From CAYZEZ01 sp964477295 (GTDB lineage Bacteria; Bacteroidota; Bacteroidia; Bacteroidales; SM23-62): a stretch of DNA of 41,815 nucleotides. The notes under the pieces are model-generated. The model saw only the letters and a program-made list of their open reading frames with translations. It was not told where the DNA came from and did not search any database. Each line of letters starts with the position of its first letter. Position 1 is the first letter of the stretch. Positions 17,323 through 26,531 of the stretch are shown here, one piece after another. Both the position numbers and the translations under genes were made by a program. The stretch lies in NCBI GenBank assembly GCA_964477295.1, contig CAYZEZ010000005.1:1-41815 (forward strand), written 5' to 3'.

Positions 17323-18120
17323 ATGAAAACAAAAAAAACCTTGTTCAGGCTCCTGGTTCTTATAGTGACGGTGTTAACATCCTGCTCACAACCGGAGAAC
17401 CATAGAGTTATCTTCCTCCATCATTCGACGGGAGAGAATGTATTTTACGAGGGTAAAGTGAAAGAATGGATTGACCAATATAACCAGGAAACGAAAAACA
17501 ACATCGAAATTACCGAACGTGCCTTCCCGAATGAACCCTATGAATGGAAAAACTATCCGTTTGATTACTGGAATTTATGGGTGAACGGAAACTGTGATCC
17601 GGAGAAACCGGGTATTGAATGCTTGAATACACTCGCCGCAGAGTATGACGTGATCATTTTCAAACATTGTTTTCCCGGCGCACAGGTTCTGGAAGATACA
17701 GGTGAAGCGGACAGTACTTTCGAAAGGAAATCCCTCGAAAATTATAAAGCGCAGTACCGGGCACTGCGTGATTTGATGGACAGCTATCCCGACAATCTGT
17801 TTATCGTATGGACACTGGCCCCGTTGCACCGGCTTTCCACTACACCTGAGAATGCACTGCGTGCACGGCAATTTGTGGAATGGGTGAAGAATGAATGGCG
17901 GTCTGAGGATGGTGGGGAACGTGACAACATACTGGTTTTTGATTTCTGGGAACTTACTGCAGAACACTCGGAAAACCCGGACCAGGGCCAGGTTAACTGC
18001 CTGCGGTATGAATATGAGAGGGACCATGAATCGGACGACTCGCATCCGAATGTAAAGGCAAACGAAGAAATCGGTCCTGTTTTTGCCGGATTTATTGAGG
18101 ATGCCTTAAATGTTCAGTAA
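17323..18120 (+). CDS. Lipoprotein SGNH-hydrolase-like protein
   Basis: A 265-residue lipoprotein with the lipobox LTSC (Cys21). The mature part starts almost at once with VIFLHHSTGEN and ends with DDSHPNVKANEEIGPVF. This layout resembles SGNH/GDSL hydrolases: a nucleophile Ser near the N-terminus (S35, here in an HHSTG rather than GDS context) and a C-terminal Asp/His block (DSHPN, H241). Other conserved stretches are YDVIIFKHCFPGAQ and NLFIVWTLAPLHRL. Deacylation of the glycan is plausible but inferred; the reaction is not proven by motifs alone. The entire protein is homologous to the N-terminal part of the next gene product (57 bp downstream), so the domain is duplicated in tandem, once free and once fused. 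Confidence 0.72.
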   Translation: MKTKKTLFRLLVLIVTVLTSCSQPENHRVIFLHHSTGENVFYEGKVKEWIDQYNQETKNNIEITERAFPNEPYEWKNYPFDYWNLWVNGNCDPEKPGIECLNTLAAEYDVIIFKHCFPGAQVLEDTGEADSTFERKSLENYKAQYRALRDLMDSYPDNLFIVWTLAPLHRLSTTPENALRARQFVEWVKNEWRSEDGGERDNILVFDFWELTAEHSENPDQGQVNCLRYEYERDHESDDSHPNVKANEEIGPVFAGFIEDALNVQ

Positions 18121-18177
18121 CCGTCATTCTGATGCAGTCATTTAGGTGAATCAGTTGTCAGATTAAATATCCCATGG

Positions 18178-20475
18178 ATGAAAAATAAAAAATGCAATTT
18201 AATTCCTGCATGGGCATCGGTTATGCTCACGCTTTTTACTTTCTCACCAGGTTTAGCAGGGCAAAAGGTACTTTTTCTGCATCATTCCACAGGGGGAAAT
18301 ATATATTCGGAGGGAAGCGTGGCGGAATGGATTGGGAACTACAATACCGGGAATGGTACCAGCGTTGAGATAAGCGAAAGATCATACCCGGATTCACCCT
18401 ATCCATGGGAAAATTATCCGTATGATTACTGGAACCTCTGGGTGAAAAAGAATTGTGACTCAGGCCAGCCCGGCATTGAGTGCATCGAAAGCCTCACAGA
18501 GGATTACCAGGTGATCATTTTCAAGCACTGTTTCCCGGGTGCATCCATCCAGGCTGAATCGGGCGATCCCGATGTCAGCAGCCCGTCAAAAACAACAGGG
18601 AATTACAAGCTGCAATACCGGGCGCTGCGCGACCTGATGGACCAATACCCGGATAACCTGTTTATTGCCTGGACACTGGTCCCGCTTCACCGGCTGGCCA
18701 CCAATCCGGAAGATGCCGCACGGGCAGCGGAATTTGTCGACTGGGTGAAAAATGAATGGCTGACAGAAGATGGAAAGGGACACGAAAACATCCGGGTGTT
18801 TGATTTCTGGGGATATGCAGCGGAAACCAATGATAACCCGGAAAACGGCGAGGTGAATTGCCTGAAATATGATTATGAAATCAGTCATACAGGTAGTGAT
18901 TCACATCCCAATTCCCTGGCCAACGAAACCATCGGTCCGCTGTTTGCCGAGTTTATAGTGAACAACACGCTTGAATTTAATACCCCGAAACCCTGGAATC
19001 CGGCCAATCCGAATGCCAGCGATGAGGTGAAGAAGGTACTGAAGTTTCTGTACGCGATGAAAGGAAAAGGGATCCTGACAGGGCAGGAAAACCTGGCCAC
19101 AGATGTATTGAAATGGACCGATGAAGTCAGGGATATCACCGGCGAATACCCGGGACTACTGGGAGAGGATTTCAGTTATGGCGACAGCGCTTCTGTGAAA
19201 AGGCAGGAGATCGTGGAGACGGCTGTTGATTACTGGAACAATGGGGGACTGGTCACCATATCCTGGCACCAGGTCCATCCACAAACCTGGGATGGAAGCA
19301 TCAATGAAGGACCCTTTGAGTATACTCAGTACGATATGTCTCAGCAGTTGTTCAACCAGCTGTTTGTCCCGGAGACAGATCTGCAAATTACTTATACACG
19401 GCATATCGATACCATTGCCACCTACCTGAAAAAATTGCAGGAGGCCGGGGTGGTTGTCCTTTGGCGACCGTATCACGAGATGAACGGGGGATGGTTCTGG
19501 TGGGGGGCCAAGAGTAATTTTGCTGACCTGTGGAGGGGGATGTATAACCGGTATACAAAATACCATCACCTGAACAACCTGATCTGGGTCTGGGGACCCA
19601 ACATATCCCAGAGCGATATGGAAAGCTATTACCCGGGTGATGACTATGTAGATATTGTGGGACTGGACGGTTATGTCGACATTGCCAACTGGGATGTACG
19701 GGATAACCTTTCAGGGGAAATAAACCGTATTCTCAATCTGAGCAAGGGTAATGTGATATCCTTCACGGAGCTGGGTGTTCTTCCCGATATGAACTGGCTC
19801 CGGTCAGAACGGCCTGAATTCGCATGGTTCCTTTGCTGGTGGACCCATATTACGGATGCCAACAGTAACCGGCGGATCAACGACATATACCATCATGATT
19901 ATGCCATGAAAAGGGGCGATTTCCTGTGGAACGATTTCCCCGTGGTGCTGGTAAAAGAGTTTGATGATATGGAAATCCCCGACAAGGATTCTTCTTTCAC
20001 CATAATACCGGATATTTACGATCATTTTTACTGGCCGGAAGATAAAAACCTGAAGGTTGATGTATCCTGCAGCAGGGACAACATCGATGTGATCCTTTCA
20101 GACAGCATCGTCCTTAATCACTCACCGGGCGATACCGGGAAGATCGTTTTTACGGTGGTGGCGAAAAATGCTGTGGATTCCATTTACAGGCAGTTCACTG
20201 TGAACCTGACCACAGGTGTATCCATTCAGCCGCTGCCGGATCCTGCAAGGATCACGATCTATCCGAATCCTGCCTCAGAATATTTGCAGATCGACGGTAT
20301 GCCGGATATTGACGAAATCCTGATCTATGACCTGGCGGGAAGGCTGGTACATCAAACAGTTAACCGCAAAGTGCGGGAGAACAGGATGAATATTGGACAC
20401 CTTGAGCAGGGATATTATACGATCTGCTTTAAAAGGAAGGACGGATGTACATGCCGACATTTCATAAAACAATAG
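18178..20475 (+). CDS. SGNH-like domain fused to GH26 endo-mannanase-like domain, T9SS-secreted
   Basis: A 765-residue bifunctional-looking enzyme. It has a signal peptide (1-28), an SGNH-like domain (about 29-262; VLFLHHSTGGN with S37, SDSHPNSLANETIG), a GH26 domain (about 275-600) and a T9SS sorting domain (about 685-765, IYPNPASEYLQI). The GH26 catalytic pair is visible: acid/base E434 in WRPYHEMNGGWFWW and nucleophile E531 in SFTELG. Other family residues are ILTGQEN and VTISWHQVHP. GH26 members cleave beta-mannans, and some cleave beta-1,3-xylan or mixed glucans, so the substrate is open. The fusion suggests removal of a substituent (ester) coupled to backbone cleavage at the cell surface. 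It is the second gene of the block that starts with the free SGNH lipoprotein. Confidence 0.88.
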   Translation: MKNKKCNLIPAWASVMLTLFTFSPGLAGQKVLFLHHSTGGNIYSEGSVAEWIGNYNTGNGTSVEISERSYPDSPYPWENYPYDYWNLWVKKNCDSGQPGIECIESLTEDYQVIIFKHCFPGASIQAESGDPDVSSPSKTTGNYKLQYRALRDLMDQYPDNLFIAWTLVPLHRLATNPEDAARAAEFVDWVKNEWLTEDGKGHENIRVFDFWGYAAETNDNPENGEVNCLKYDYEISHTGSDSHPNSLANETIGPLFAEFIVNNTLEFNTPKPWNPANPNASDEVKKVLKFLYAMKGKGILTGQENLATDVLKWTDEVRDITGEYPGLLGEDFSYGDSASVKRQEIVETAVDYWNNGGLVTISWHQVHPQTWDGSINEGPFEYTQYDMSQQLFNQLFVPETDLQITYTRHIDTIATYLKKLQEAGVVVLWRPYHEMNGGWFWWGAKSNFADLWRGMYNRYTKYHHLNNLIWVWGPNISQSDMESYYPGDDYVDIVGLDGYVDIANWDVRDNLSGEINRILNLSKGNVISFTELGVLPDMNWLRSERPEFAWFLCWWTHITDANSNRRINDIYHHDYAMKRGDFLWNDFPVVLVKEFDDMEIPDKDSSFTIIPDIYDHFYWPEDKNLKVDVSCSRDNIDVILSDSIVLNHSPGDTGKIVFTVVAKNAVDSIYRQFTVNLTTGVSIQPLPDPARITIYPNPASEYLQIDGMPDIDEILIYDLAGRLVHQTVNRKVRENRMNIGHLEQGYYTICFKRKDGCTCRHFIKQ

Positions 20476-20573
20476 CGATTTATAATAAGATCATAAATCC
20501 TTTACCGTGAGAAGAAATCCGGGTATCCGGATAAACGGGGACCATTTATGCCGGAACTGTGTAACTATCCTTT

Positions 20574-20601
20574 CGGGCTGATCCTTAAATCAATCAGCCT
20601 G
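20574..20601 (+). terminator. Stem-loop after the GH26 gene, possible terminator
   Basis: CGGGCTGAT (20574-20582) pairs with ATCAGCCTG (20593-20601) with one G-T pair and a 10-nt loop. It lies 98 bp after the GH26 stop and just before the next promoter. There is no T run, so an intrinsic terminator is uncertain. Confidence 0.3.
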
Positions 20602-20615
20602 AAAATTATCCGGAG

Positions 20616-20660
20616 CAGGATAAATCAGGATAATCATATGAGATCAATTAAATAACTTTT
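20616..20660 (+). promoter_or_regulatory. PUL-type promoter for the esterase/rhamnosidase block
   Basis: CAGGATAAATCAGGAT (20616-20631), 21 bp, then TAACTTTT (20653-20660, followed by G). The ATG at 20685 is 24 bp beyond the box. It should drive the two esterases and perhaps all five genes up to 32848. Confidence 0.62.
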
Positions 20661-20684
20661 GTGACTTTTAATTAATTAATACTT

Positions 20685-23546
20685 ATGGCTATGATAAAAA
20701 AGTCTACTATGCACAATCGGATTTTATTCTTATTGCTGGTCATCATCCTTTTCCCTGCCATGGGGATCAGTCAGATCACAGAAATAACCATGTACCCGTT
20801 TAAACATTTTATGGTCGTGGGACAGACCCTCGAAATCACATTTGAACTGGTCCCTGATCACTATTCCAAGTCCGCTATCGATTTCTGGAGTTCAGACACC
20901 AACATCGTAAACATTGATAAAAATGGATTTGCCACGGCGAAAAGCCCGGGATGGGCTTATGTTTATGCAGTAAGCAAATACAGTACTGCCGGTGATTTTT
21001 GTGAAGTACATGTCAGGGATGACGCCACCTCGATGAAACTCGAAGCCGAAGATGCAGCGATTACCAGCCCGCTCAGGATAACTGAAGATGCTACGGCCTC
21101 CGGAGGACAATGCCTGATATATGATTCAGGGGAACACTCGCAATCTGTTGTTCCGGACAGCGGGCATGTTTTTTTTAACTTAACCTTTGAGGAAGAAGGT
21201 TTGTATTCTCTGTATATCTGCATAAAGGCTGCCGATAGGAATAACACCTCGTTCTATTTCAGGGTGGATGACCTGGACTGGAGGATAATATCGGCCCCTG
21301 ATACAACCTGGAGTGAAGAAACCAACTGGTTTTCACACAATTTCACCGGGATCGTGGAGTATCCTTTTCTGGTGGGCGGGCATTCCGTGGAACTGGCCTA
21401 CCGGCAGCCCGGTGTAAAACTTGATTATATCAGGCTTATCCGGGATTCATCTTTAGTGCATCATTATGAATCGCATTACAGTGAAGTCTTTGGGGAGAGG
21501 CGCTGGATCAATGTGATGCTGCCGGCCTGTTATAACCAGACGGATAAAAGGTTCCCGGTAATGACCTTCAGCCATGGATGGGGAGGTACCGTTTTCCGGG
21601 AAAGCCTGGGCATGGGACCCAACCTTGATTTCAACCGGATCCAGGAACGCATCGATGAGGATTCGGTCATCTTTGTTTTTACCGACGGGAAGATAGAATG
21701 GTTCGACGACGGGGAGATGTCAAAATATTCCCCGTACAACATGATCCCGATCTACAACCTGTACTATGAGGACTATTTCCCGGAACTATTTGATTACCTG
21801 GATGCCACCTATCGAACCATCCCTGACCGGAACCACAGGGCAGTGATGGGACAGAGCATGGGAGGAGGTATGGTCTTGCGGCTTGGGACAAGGTATCCCG
21901 ATCTGATGGCGGCCGTTCAGCCCACCTGTGCCGGGGCAAACCCGGAACTGGGCTTACCTGACAGATCCATCAGGTGGTATACGCATGAATACATTAAGAA
22001 CTTTCACGGCACCAGGGTAAGGCTCCATGAGACGCTTGGCGATTACTTAAACCAGATGAATAAGGTCCTCTATGCAGCGATGGAAAGGGAACAACTCGAA
22101 AACATTGAATGGTCTGAAATAGAGGGACATCATACAGTTGATATTGCGGGACAGACAGTTGGATTTGATGCCTGTTACGATTTTATGCTGAATGCCATAA
22201 AGAATCCCCTGCCAGTCCCTGAACGCTGGCATTTTGCCGAATTCCGTCCGGAGTTCCATGTTTGGGATTATTCCGTTACCAGTGATATGGAACGGATAGG
22301 TTTCCTCGATTTTACAGGGATCACAAATGGAGGCATGAAGGTGTTTGCCAGGAAATGGCTTCCCGACGGACCTTCCCTGCCGGACGTCACCATTGATGTA
22401 ACTACGGCCCCCCTGTATAAAGCGAATTCATCCTACACATTATTTACCTATGACCTCCCGGAAGAGAGCTCGTCTACGGAAACGGTGATGAGCGATGGGG
22501 AAGGACGAATCATTTTCTCTGTAGATGGTTCGGGTCACCAGGTCGGGATCTTTGACGGGGATACACCACCGGAAATAGTGATACTGGCATATCAGGTGGA
22601 TGACACGGCAAAATTCCTTACCCAGGGATTGGAGGGGCGGATTAAAATCCAGCTGCTGAACCGGGGTGGCCAGGCAGCGGAGAATTTATCCCTTACCCTT
22701 GCTACCGATCAGACAAATGTCACCATTGAAGATAAAATGCTTACTGTCACTTCCCTGGCTTCCGCTACCAGCCTCTGGCTGGACGAGACCATCGGGATCA
22801 CGGCTGATTATTCTCCTCCGATATATAAATCACCCATTGAATTGAGGCTGAATGCCGTTATCAATTCCGGATCCGGCGGGGAGTGGAAAGATGAGCTGTA
22901 TATCCCTATAATGTTTGATGTTCCTGCTATTACGAATTATGTCATTAACGACAATATCCCGGAAGGTACGGGTAACCGGGTGAATGGTTTCGCTGAACCC
23001 GGGGAAATGATCGTCATTGAAACAAACCAGGGGGAGAGGCTTCGCCTGCAATATGATGATGAGTTTATTGATTTTGCATCAGAAGAGATCTTTTATCCCG
23101 ATAATACCCTTTCCTATTCGGTGATTAAAATATCGGAGGATTGCCCCGTTGGCCATCAGGTTACCTTCCTGGCCAGACTTGAGGAAAATGTGACCGGTAT
23201 TGATCTGACGGGCTATTCCTTCAATAAGCTGGTTTTGGAGATCACCGACCATACCGCAGTAGAAAAACTTCCGGGCCGGTTGGATGATCAGGTCAGTATA
23301 GTTGTTTATCCAAACCCTGTGACGGGAGGGGTATATACCCTGGAACTTTCACCGGGAGTCCCGGATGGTGACCTTATTCTGGAAATGACGGATCTAAGTG
23401 GTAAAACGGTTTTCAGTACCCTGATACAAAGGTCGGATAACAACCGTTTCCGTATTTTCCCGGGCAGTAGTCTGAGTCGGGGAATATATATTGTTTCAGT
23501 TAAATCGGACCGGTTTTCGGCAAAAACAAAGCTGATTATCAGGTAG
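20685..23546 (+). CDS. BIG2-CBM-alpha/beta esterase, T9SS-secreted (first of a tandem pair)
   Basis: A 953-residue modular enzyme. It has a signal peptide (to about 30), a bacterial Ig-like BIG2 domain (about 30-108, FWSSDTNIVNIDKNGFATAKSPG), a CBM6/35-like sandwich (about 110-250, LEAEDAAITSPLRI), an esterase D/feruloyl-esterase-like alpha/beta hydrolase (about 255-510), beta-rich linker domains and a T9SS sorting domain (about 875-953, VVYPNPVTGGVYTLEL). The nucleophile is S391 in GQSMGGGM; H482 or H483 in EGHHTVD is the likely catalytic His. CE1-type enzymes release feruloyl, acetyl or other acyl groups from plant or algal glycans. The second ATG six bases on is an equally good start. The next gene encodes a paralogue of identical length, and the two are probably cotranscribed. 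Confidence 0.85.
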   Translation: MAMIKKSTMHNRILFLLLVIILFPAMGISQITEITMYPFKHFMVVGQTLEITFELVPDHYSKSAIDFWSSDTNIVNIDKNGFATAKSPGWAYVYAVSKYSTAGDFCEVHVRDDATSMKLEAEDAAITSPLRITEDATASGGQCLIYDSGEHSQSVVPDSGHVFFNLTFEEEGLYSLYICIKAADRNNTSFYFRVDDLDWRIISAPDTTWSEETNWFSHNFTGIVEYPFLVGGHSVELAYRQPGVKLDYIRLIRDSSLVHHYESHYSEVFGERRWINVMLPACYNQTDKRFPVMTFSHGWGGTVFRESLGMGPNLDFNRIQERIDEDSVIFVFTDGKIEWFDDGEMSKYSPYNMIPIYNLYYEDYFPELFDYLDATYRTIPDRNHRAVMGQSMGGGMVLRLGTRYPDLMAAVQPTCAGANPELGLPDRSIRWYTHEYIKNFHGTRVRLHETLGDYLNQMNKVLYAAMEREQLENIEWSEIEGHHTVDIAGQTVGFDACYDFMLNAIKNPLPVPERWHFAEFRPEFHVWDYSVTSDMERIGFLDFTGITNGGMKVFARKWLPDGPSLPDVTIDVTTAPLYKANSSYTLFTYDLPEESSSTETVMSDGEGRIIFSVDGSGHQVGIFDGDTPPEIVILAYQVDDTAKFLTQGLEGRIKIQLLNRGGQAAENLSLTLATDQTNVTIEDKMLTVTSLASATSLWLDETIGITADYSPPIYKSPIELRLNAVINSGSGGEWKDELYIPIMFDVPAITNYVINDNIPEGTGNRVNGFAEPGEMIVIETNQGERLRLQYDDEFIDFASEEIFYPDNTLSYSVIKISEDCPVGHQVTFLARLEENVTGIDLTGYSFNKLVLEITDHTAVEKLPGRLDDQVSIVVYPNPVTGGVYTLELSPGVPDGDLILEMTDLSGKTVFSTLIQRSDNNRFRIFPGSSLSRGIYIVSVKSDRFSAKTKLIIR

Positions 23547-23576
23547 TATGATAAACTGCTGGTAAAATCACAAATC

Positions 23577-26438
23577 ATGAATAGAACTACTGTCAATGGT
23601 TTTTTACTTATCGGGATGTTGTTGCTCCCGGTCTTTTTCCCTTACCCGGTTCAGGGTCAGATCACAGACATTACCTTCCAGCCCTTCAAACAGTTCCTCC
23701 TGGTCGGGGAGACTAAAGAGCTCCCGTTCAATCATACACCCGAACACTATTCCATTTCGGTCATTGATTTCAGCAGTTCAGACACGAATGTTCTAACCGT
23801 AGATGAAACGGCATATGCAACAGGAAAGAATCCGGGGTGGGCCTATGTAATTGCAAAAAGCAAATACAGCCCGTTCGGTGATATGATTGAAGTACATGTC
23901 AGGGATGACAACACATCCCTGAAGCTGGAAGCCGAAGATGCCAGCCTGACCAGCCCGCTGAGGATCATTCCCGATGCCACAGCTTCAGGAGGAGAATGCC
24001 TGGTATACGACTCCGGGCCGCATTCCCAGTCGGAGGTTCCGGACAGCGGGCATGTTGTTTTCCCGTTGAACATCGACGAGGAGGGCTTCTATGTCATATA
24101 CATCAGGTTAAAGGCATTTGACAGGAACAATAATTCGTTCTATGTCAGGGTGGATACTTTCGACTGGCAGATCATTTCGGCACCCGACACGGTGTGGAGC
24201 GAGGAAACCAAAGAGTCTCCGCACAGCTTTACCGGCATTACGGAATATCCTTTCTTCCCTGGCGAACATACAGTGGAACTGGCCTACAGGCAACCGGATG
24301 TAAAATTGGATTACATCAGGGTGATAAGGGACTCGTCATCGGTGCACAGATATGAATCCCATTACAGCGAGGTTTTCGGGGAAAGGCGCTGGATCAATAT
24401 CATGCTCCCATCCTATTATGATAAGACCGATACCCGGTTTCCGGTGATGACTTACAGCCATGGCTGGGGAGGACGCGTCTTCCGGCAAAGCCAGGGCTCG
24501 GGCCCCCATTTGAATTTTAACCGGATCCAGGAAAGGGTCGATGAAGATTCAGTGATCTTTGTGATGACAGACGGGAAGATAGAAGGATTCGAAGACATGG
24601 TGATGGCTAAATATTCCCCCTATAACATGGTGGCGGAGTATGACCTTTATTATGAGGACTATTTCCCGGAACTGTTCGATTACCTGGATGTCACCTACCG
24701 GACCATTCCTGACCGCTACCACAGGGCAGTGATGGGCCACAGCATGGGTGGCGGGATGGTGTTGCGCCTGGGACAACGGTCCCCCGACCTTGTAGCCGCA
24801 GTGCAACCGACATGCTCCGGATCCAACCACCAGCTGGGAGTTCCCGAAAGGAAACTCAGGTACTTTACGCATGAGTATGTCAGGAACCTTCACGGAACAC
24901 ATGTCAGGATCTTTGAAGGTACAGAAGATTACCTGAATGAGATGAATGTCATCCTCTATGCTGCCATGCAGCGTGAGCAACTGGAACATTTGTCGTGGGC
25001 CGAGATCGAGACAGATCATGATGTCGATGTAATCGGTTCAACCGTTGGATTTGACGGTTGTTTCGATTTCATGCTGGCTTCCATGAAAGATCCCCTTACC
25101 CCGCCAGGACGCTGGCATTTTGCCGATTTCCGGCCCGGTTTCCGGGTTTGGGATTATACCGTGACCAGCGATATGGAGGGACTGGGATTCCTCGATTTCA
25201 GAGGGATCACCAAAGGAGGAATGAAGGTTTTTGCCAGGAAATGGCTGCCCGACGGACCGGGACTTCCCGGTGTCAATATTGATGTGACCACCGCTCCCCT
25301 CTATCAGGTAAATTCGTCGTATACCCTGCTGAAGTATGACCTTATCGGGGAGAATGCTTCGACAGAGACCACAGCAAGTGACGGGGAAGGCCGGATTAGT
25401 TTCTCAGTTACCGGCTCGGGAACACAGGTTGGGATCTATGATGAAAACACCCCCCCGGAGATCGTTCTGCTGGCTTACCGGGTCAACGATACGGCGAAAT
25501 TCCTTACTCAGGGGGCAGAATGCCGTTTAAAGATTCAGGTATTGAACAGGGGAGGACACGATGCGGAAAACATAACCATCGGTCTGGCTACCGATCAGCC
25601 GGATGTGATCATTGAAGAGAAAACGCTCTCCCTGGCTTCTCTTGCATCCGGTGCCAGTATGTGGATGGATGAGACCATTGGTATCACAGCAGATTATGAT
25701 CCGCCATCCAGGAAATCACCGGTCGATTTACGCTTGAATGCCGCCATAGAGGATGGATCCGGTGACACCTGGCAGGATGAGCTGTTCATACCGGTAATGT
25801 TCAATGCACCTTTTTTATCCGGTTTTAAAATTAACGATAACATTCCTGAGGGAGCACAGAACAGGGTAAACGGATTTGCCGAACCCGGCGAAATGATTGT
25901 CCTTGAAACAGCCCTTGAAGAAAGGCTGAGATTGCAATACGATGATCCATATATTGAATTTGGAGCTGAGGAGGCTGTTTTTCCTGATAATACGGTATCC
26001 TATTCGGTGATAAGGATATCAGAAGATGCACCGGTCGGGCATAAAGCAACATTCCTGGCAAGGCTTGAGGAGTACGATGAAAGTGTGGAACTGGTGGATT
26101 ATGGCTGGAAGAAAATCGTACTTGAAATCACCGATCATACCTTTGTGAAAGAATCACCTGACCTGCAAAATGATTTAACCGGGAAGATCTCGGTTTATCC
26201 CAACCCGGTAACATCCGGACAATTTACCCTGGAGCTGGGGTCCGGCATACCGGCAGGCACAGTAGGGGTTGACATAGTGGATATGAACGGAAGGACACTG
26301 TTCAGGGAAAGGACATTCCGGTTATCCGGCACAAACCGTTACATCATTAAAACCGGAAACCAAATAAAACCAGGAATATATGTAATCACTGTCGAATCCG
26401 GGCCTGAAATCCGAAAAACGAAGCTGGTCATAAGGTAG
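23577..26438 (+). CDS. BIG2-CBM-alpha/beta esterase, T9SS-secreted (second of a tandem pair)
   Basis: A 953-residue paralogue of the preceding protein with the same order of domains: signal peptide, BIG2 (DFSSSDTNVLTVDETAYATG), CBM6/35-like (LEAEDASLTSPLRI), alpha/beta hydrolase, beta linkers, and T9SS sorting domain (VYPNPVTSGQFTLEL). The nucleophile is S389 in GHSMGGGM and the putative catalytic His is H481 in ETDHDVD. The residues next to the His differ from the sister protein (EGHH versus ETDH), as does the loop after the nucleophile elbow (SGSNHQLGVPER versus AGANPELGLPDR). This points to different acyl groups or positions rather than simple redundancy, which is inference. The 30-bp gap to the previous gene supports one transcript. 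Confidence 0.85.
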   Translation: MNRTTVNGFLLIGMLLLPVFFPYPVQGQITDITFQPFKQFLLVGETKELPFNHTPEHYSISVIDFSSSDTNVLTVDETAYATGKNPGWAYVIAKSKYSPFGDMIEVHVRDDNTSLKLEAEDASLTSPLRIIPDATASGGECLVYDSGPHSQSEVPDSGHVVFPLNIDEEGFYVIYIRLKAFDRNNNSFYVRVDTFDWQIISAPDTVWSEETKESPHSFTGITEYPFFPGEHTVELAYRQPDVKLDYIRVIRDSSSVHRYESHYSEVFGERRWINIMLPSYYDKTDTRFPVMTYSHGWGGRVFRQSQGSGPHLNFNRIQERVDEDSVIFVMTDGKIEGFEDMVMAKYSPYNMVAEYDLYYEDYFPELFDYLDVTYRTIPDRYHRAVMGHSMGGGMVLRLGQRSPDLVAAVQPTCSGSNHQLGVPERKLRYFTHEYVRNLHGTHVRIFEGTEDYLNEMNVILYAAMQREQLEHLSWAEIETDHDVDVIGSTVGFDGCFDFMLASMKDPLTPPGRWHFADFRPGFRVWDYTVTSDMEGLGFLDFRGITKGGMKVFARKWLPDGPGLPGVNIDVTTAPLYQVNSSYTLLKYDLIGENASTETTASDGEGRISFSVTGSGTQVGIYDENTPPEIVLLAYRVNDTAKFLTQGAECRLKIQVLNRGGHDAENITIGLATDQPDVIIEEKTLSLASLASGASMWMDETIGITADYDPPSRKSPVDLRLNAAIEDGSGDTWQDELFIPVMFNAPFLSGFKINDNIPEGAQNRVNGFAEPGEMIVLETALEERLRLQYDDPYIEFGAEEAVFPDNTVSYSVIRISEDAPVGHKATFLARLEEYDESVELVDYGWKKIVLEITDHTFVKESPDLQNDLTGKISVYPNPVTSGQFTLELGSGIPAGTVGVDIVDMNGRTLFRERTFRLSGTNRYIIKTGNQIKPGIYVITVESGPEIRKTKLVIR

Positions 26439-26531
26439 GTTCATGGTTGAATAATTACCCTGACCTTAAGCCTTTCCGACAGTCGTTTCTTGTTGTAAAG
26501 CATTCATACGAACCGAATAAATAAAAATTAA

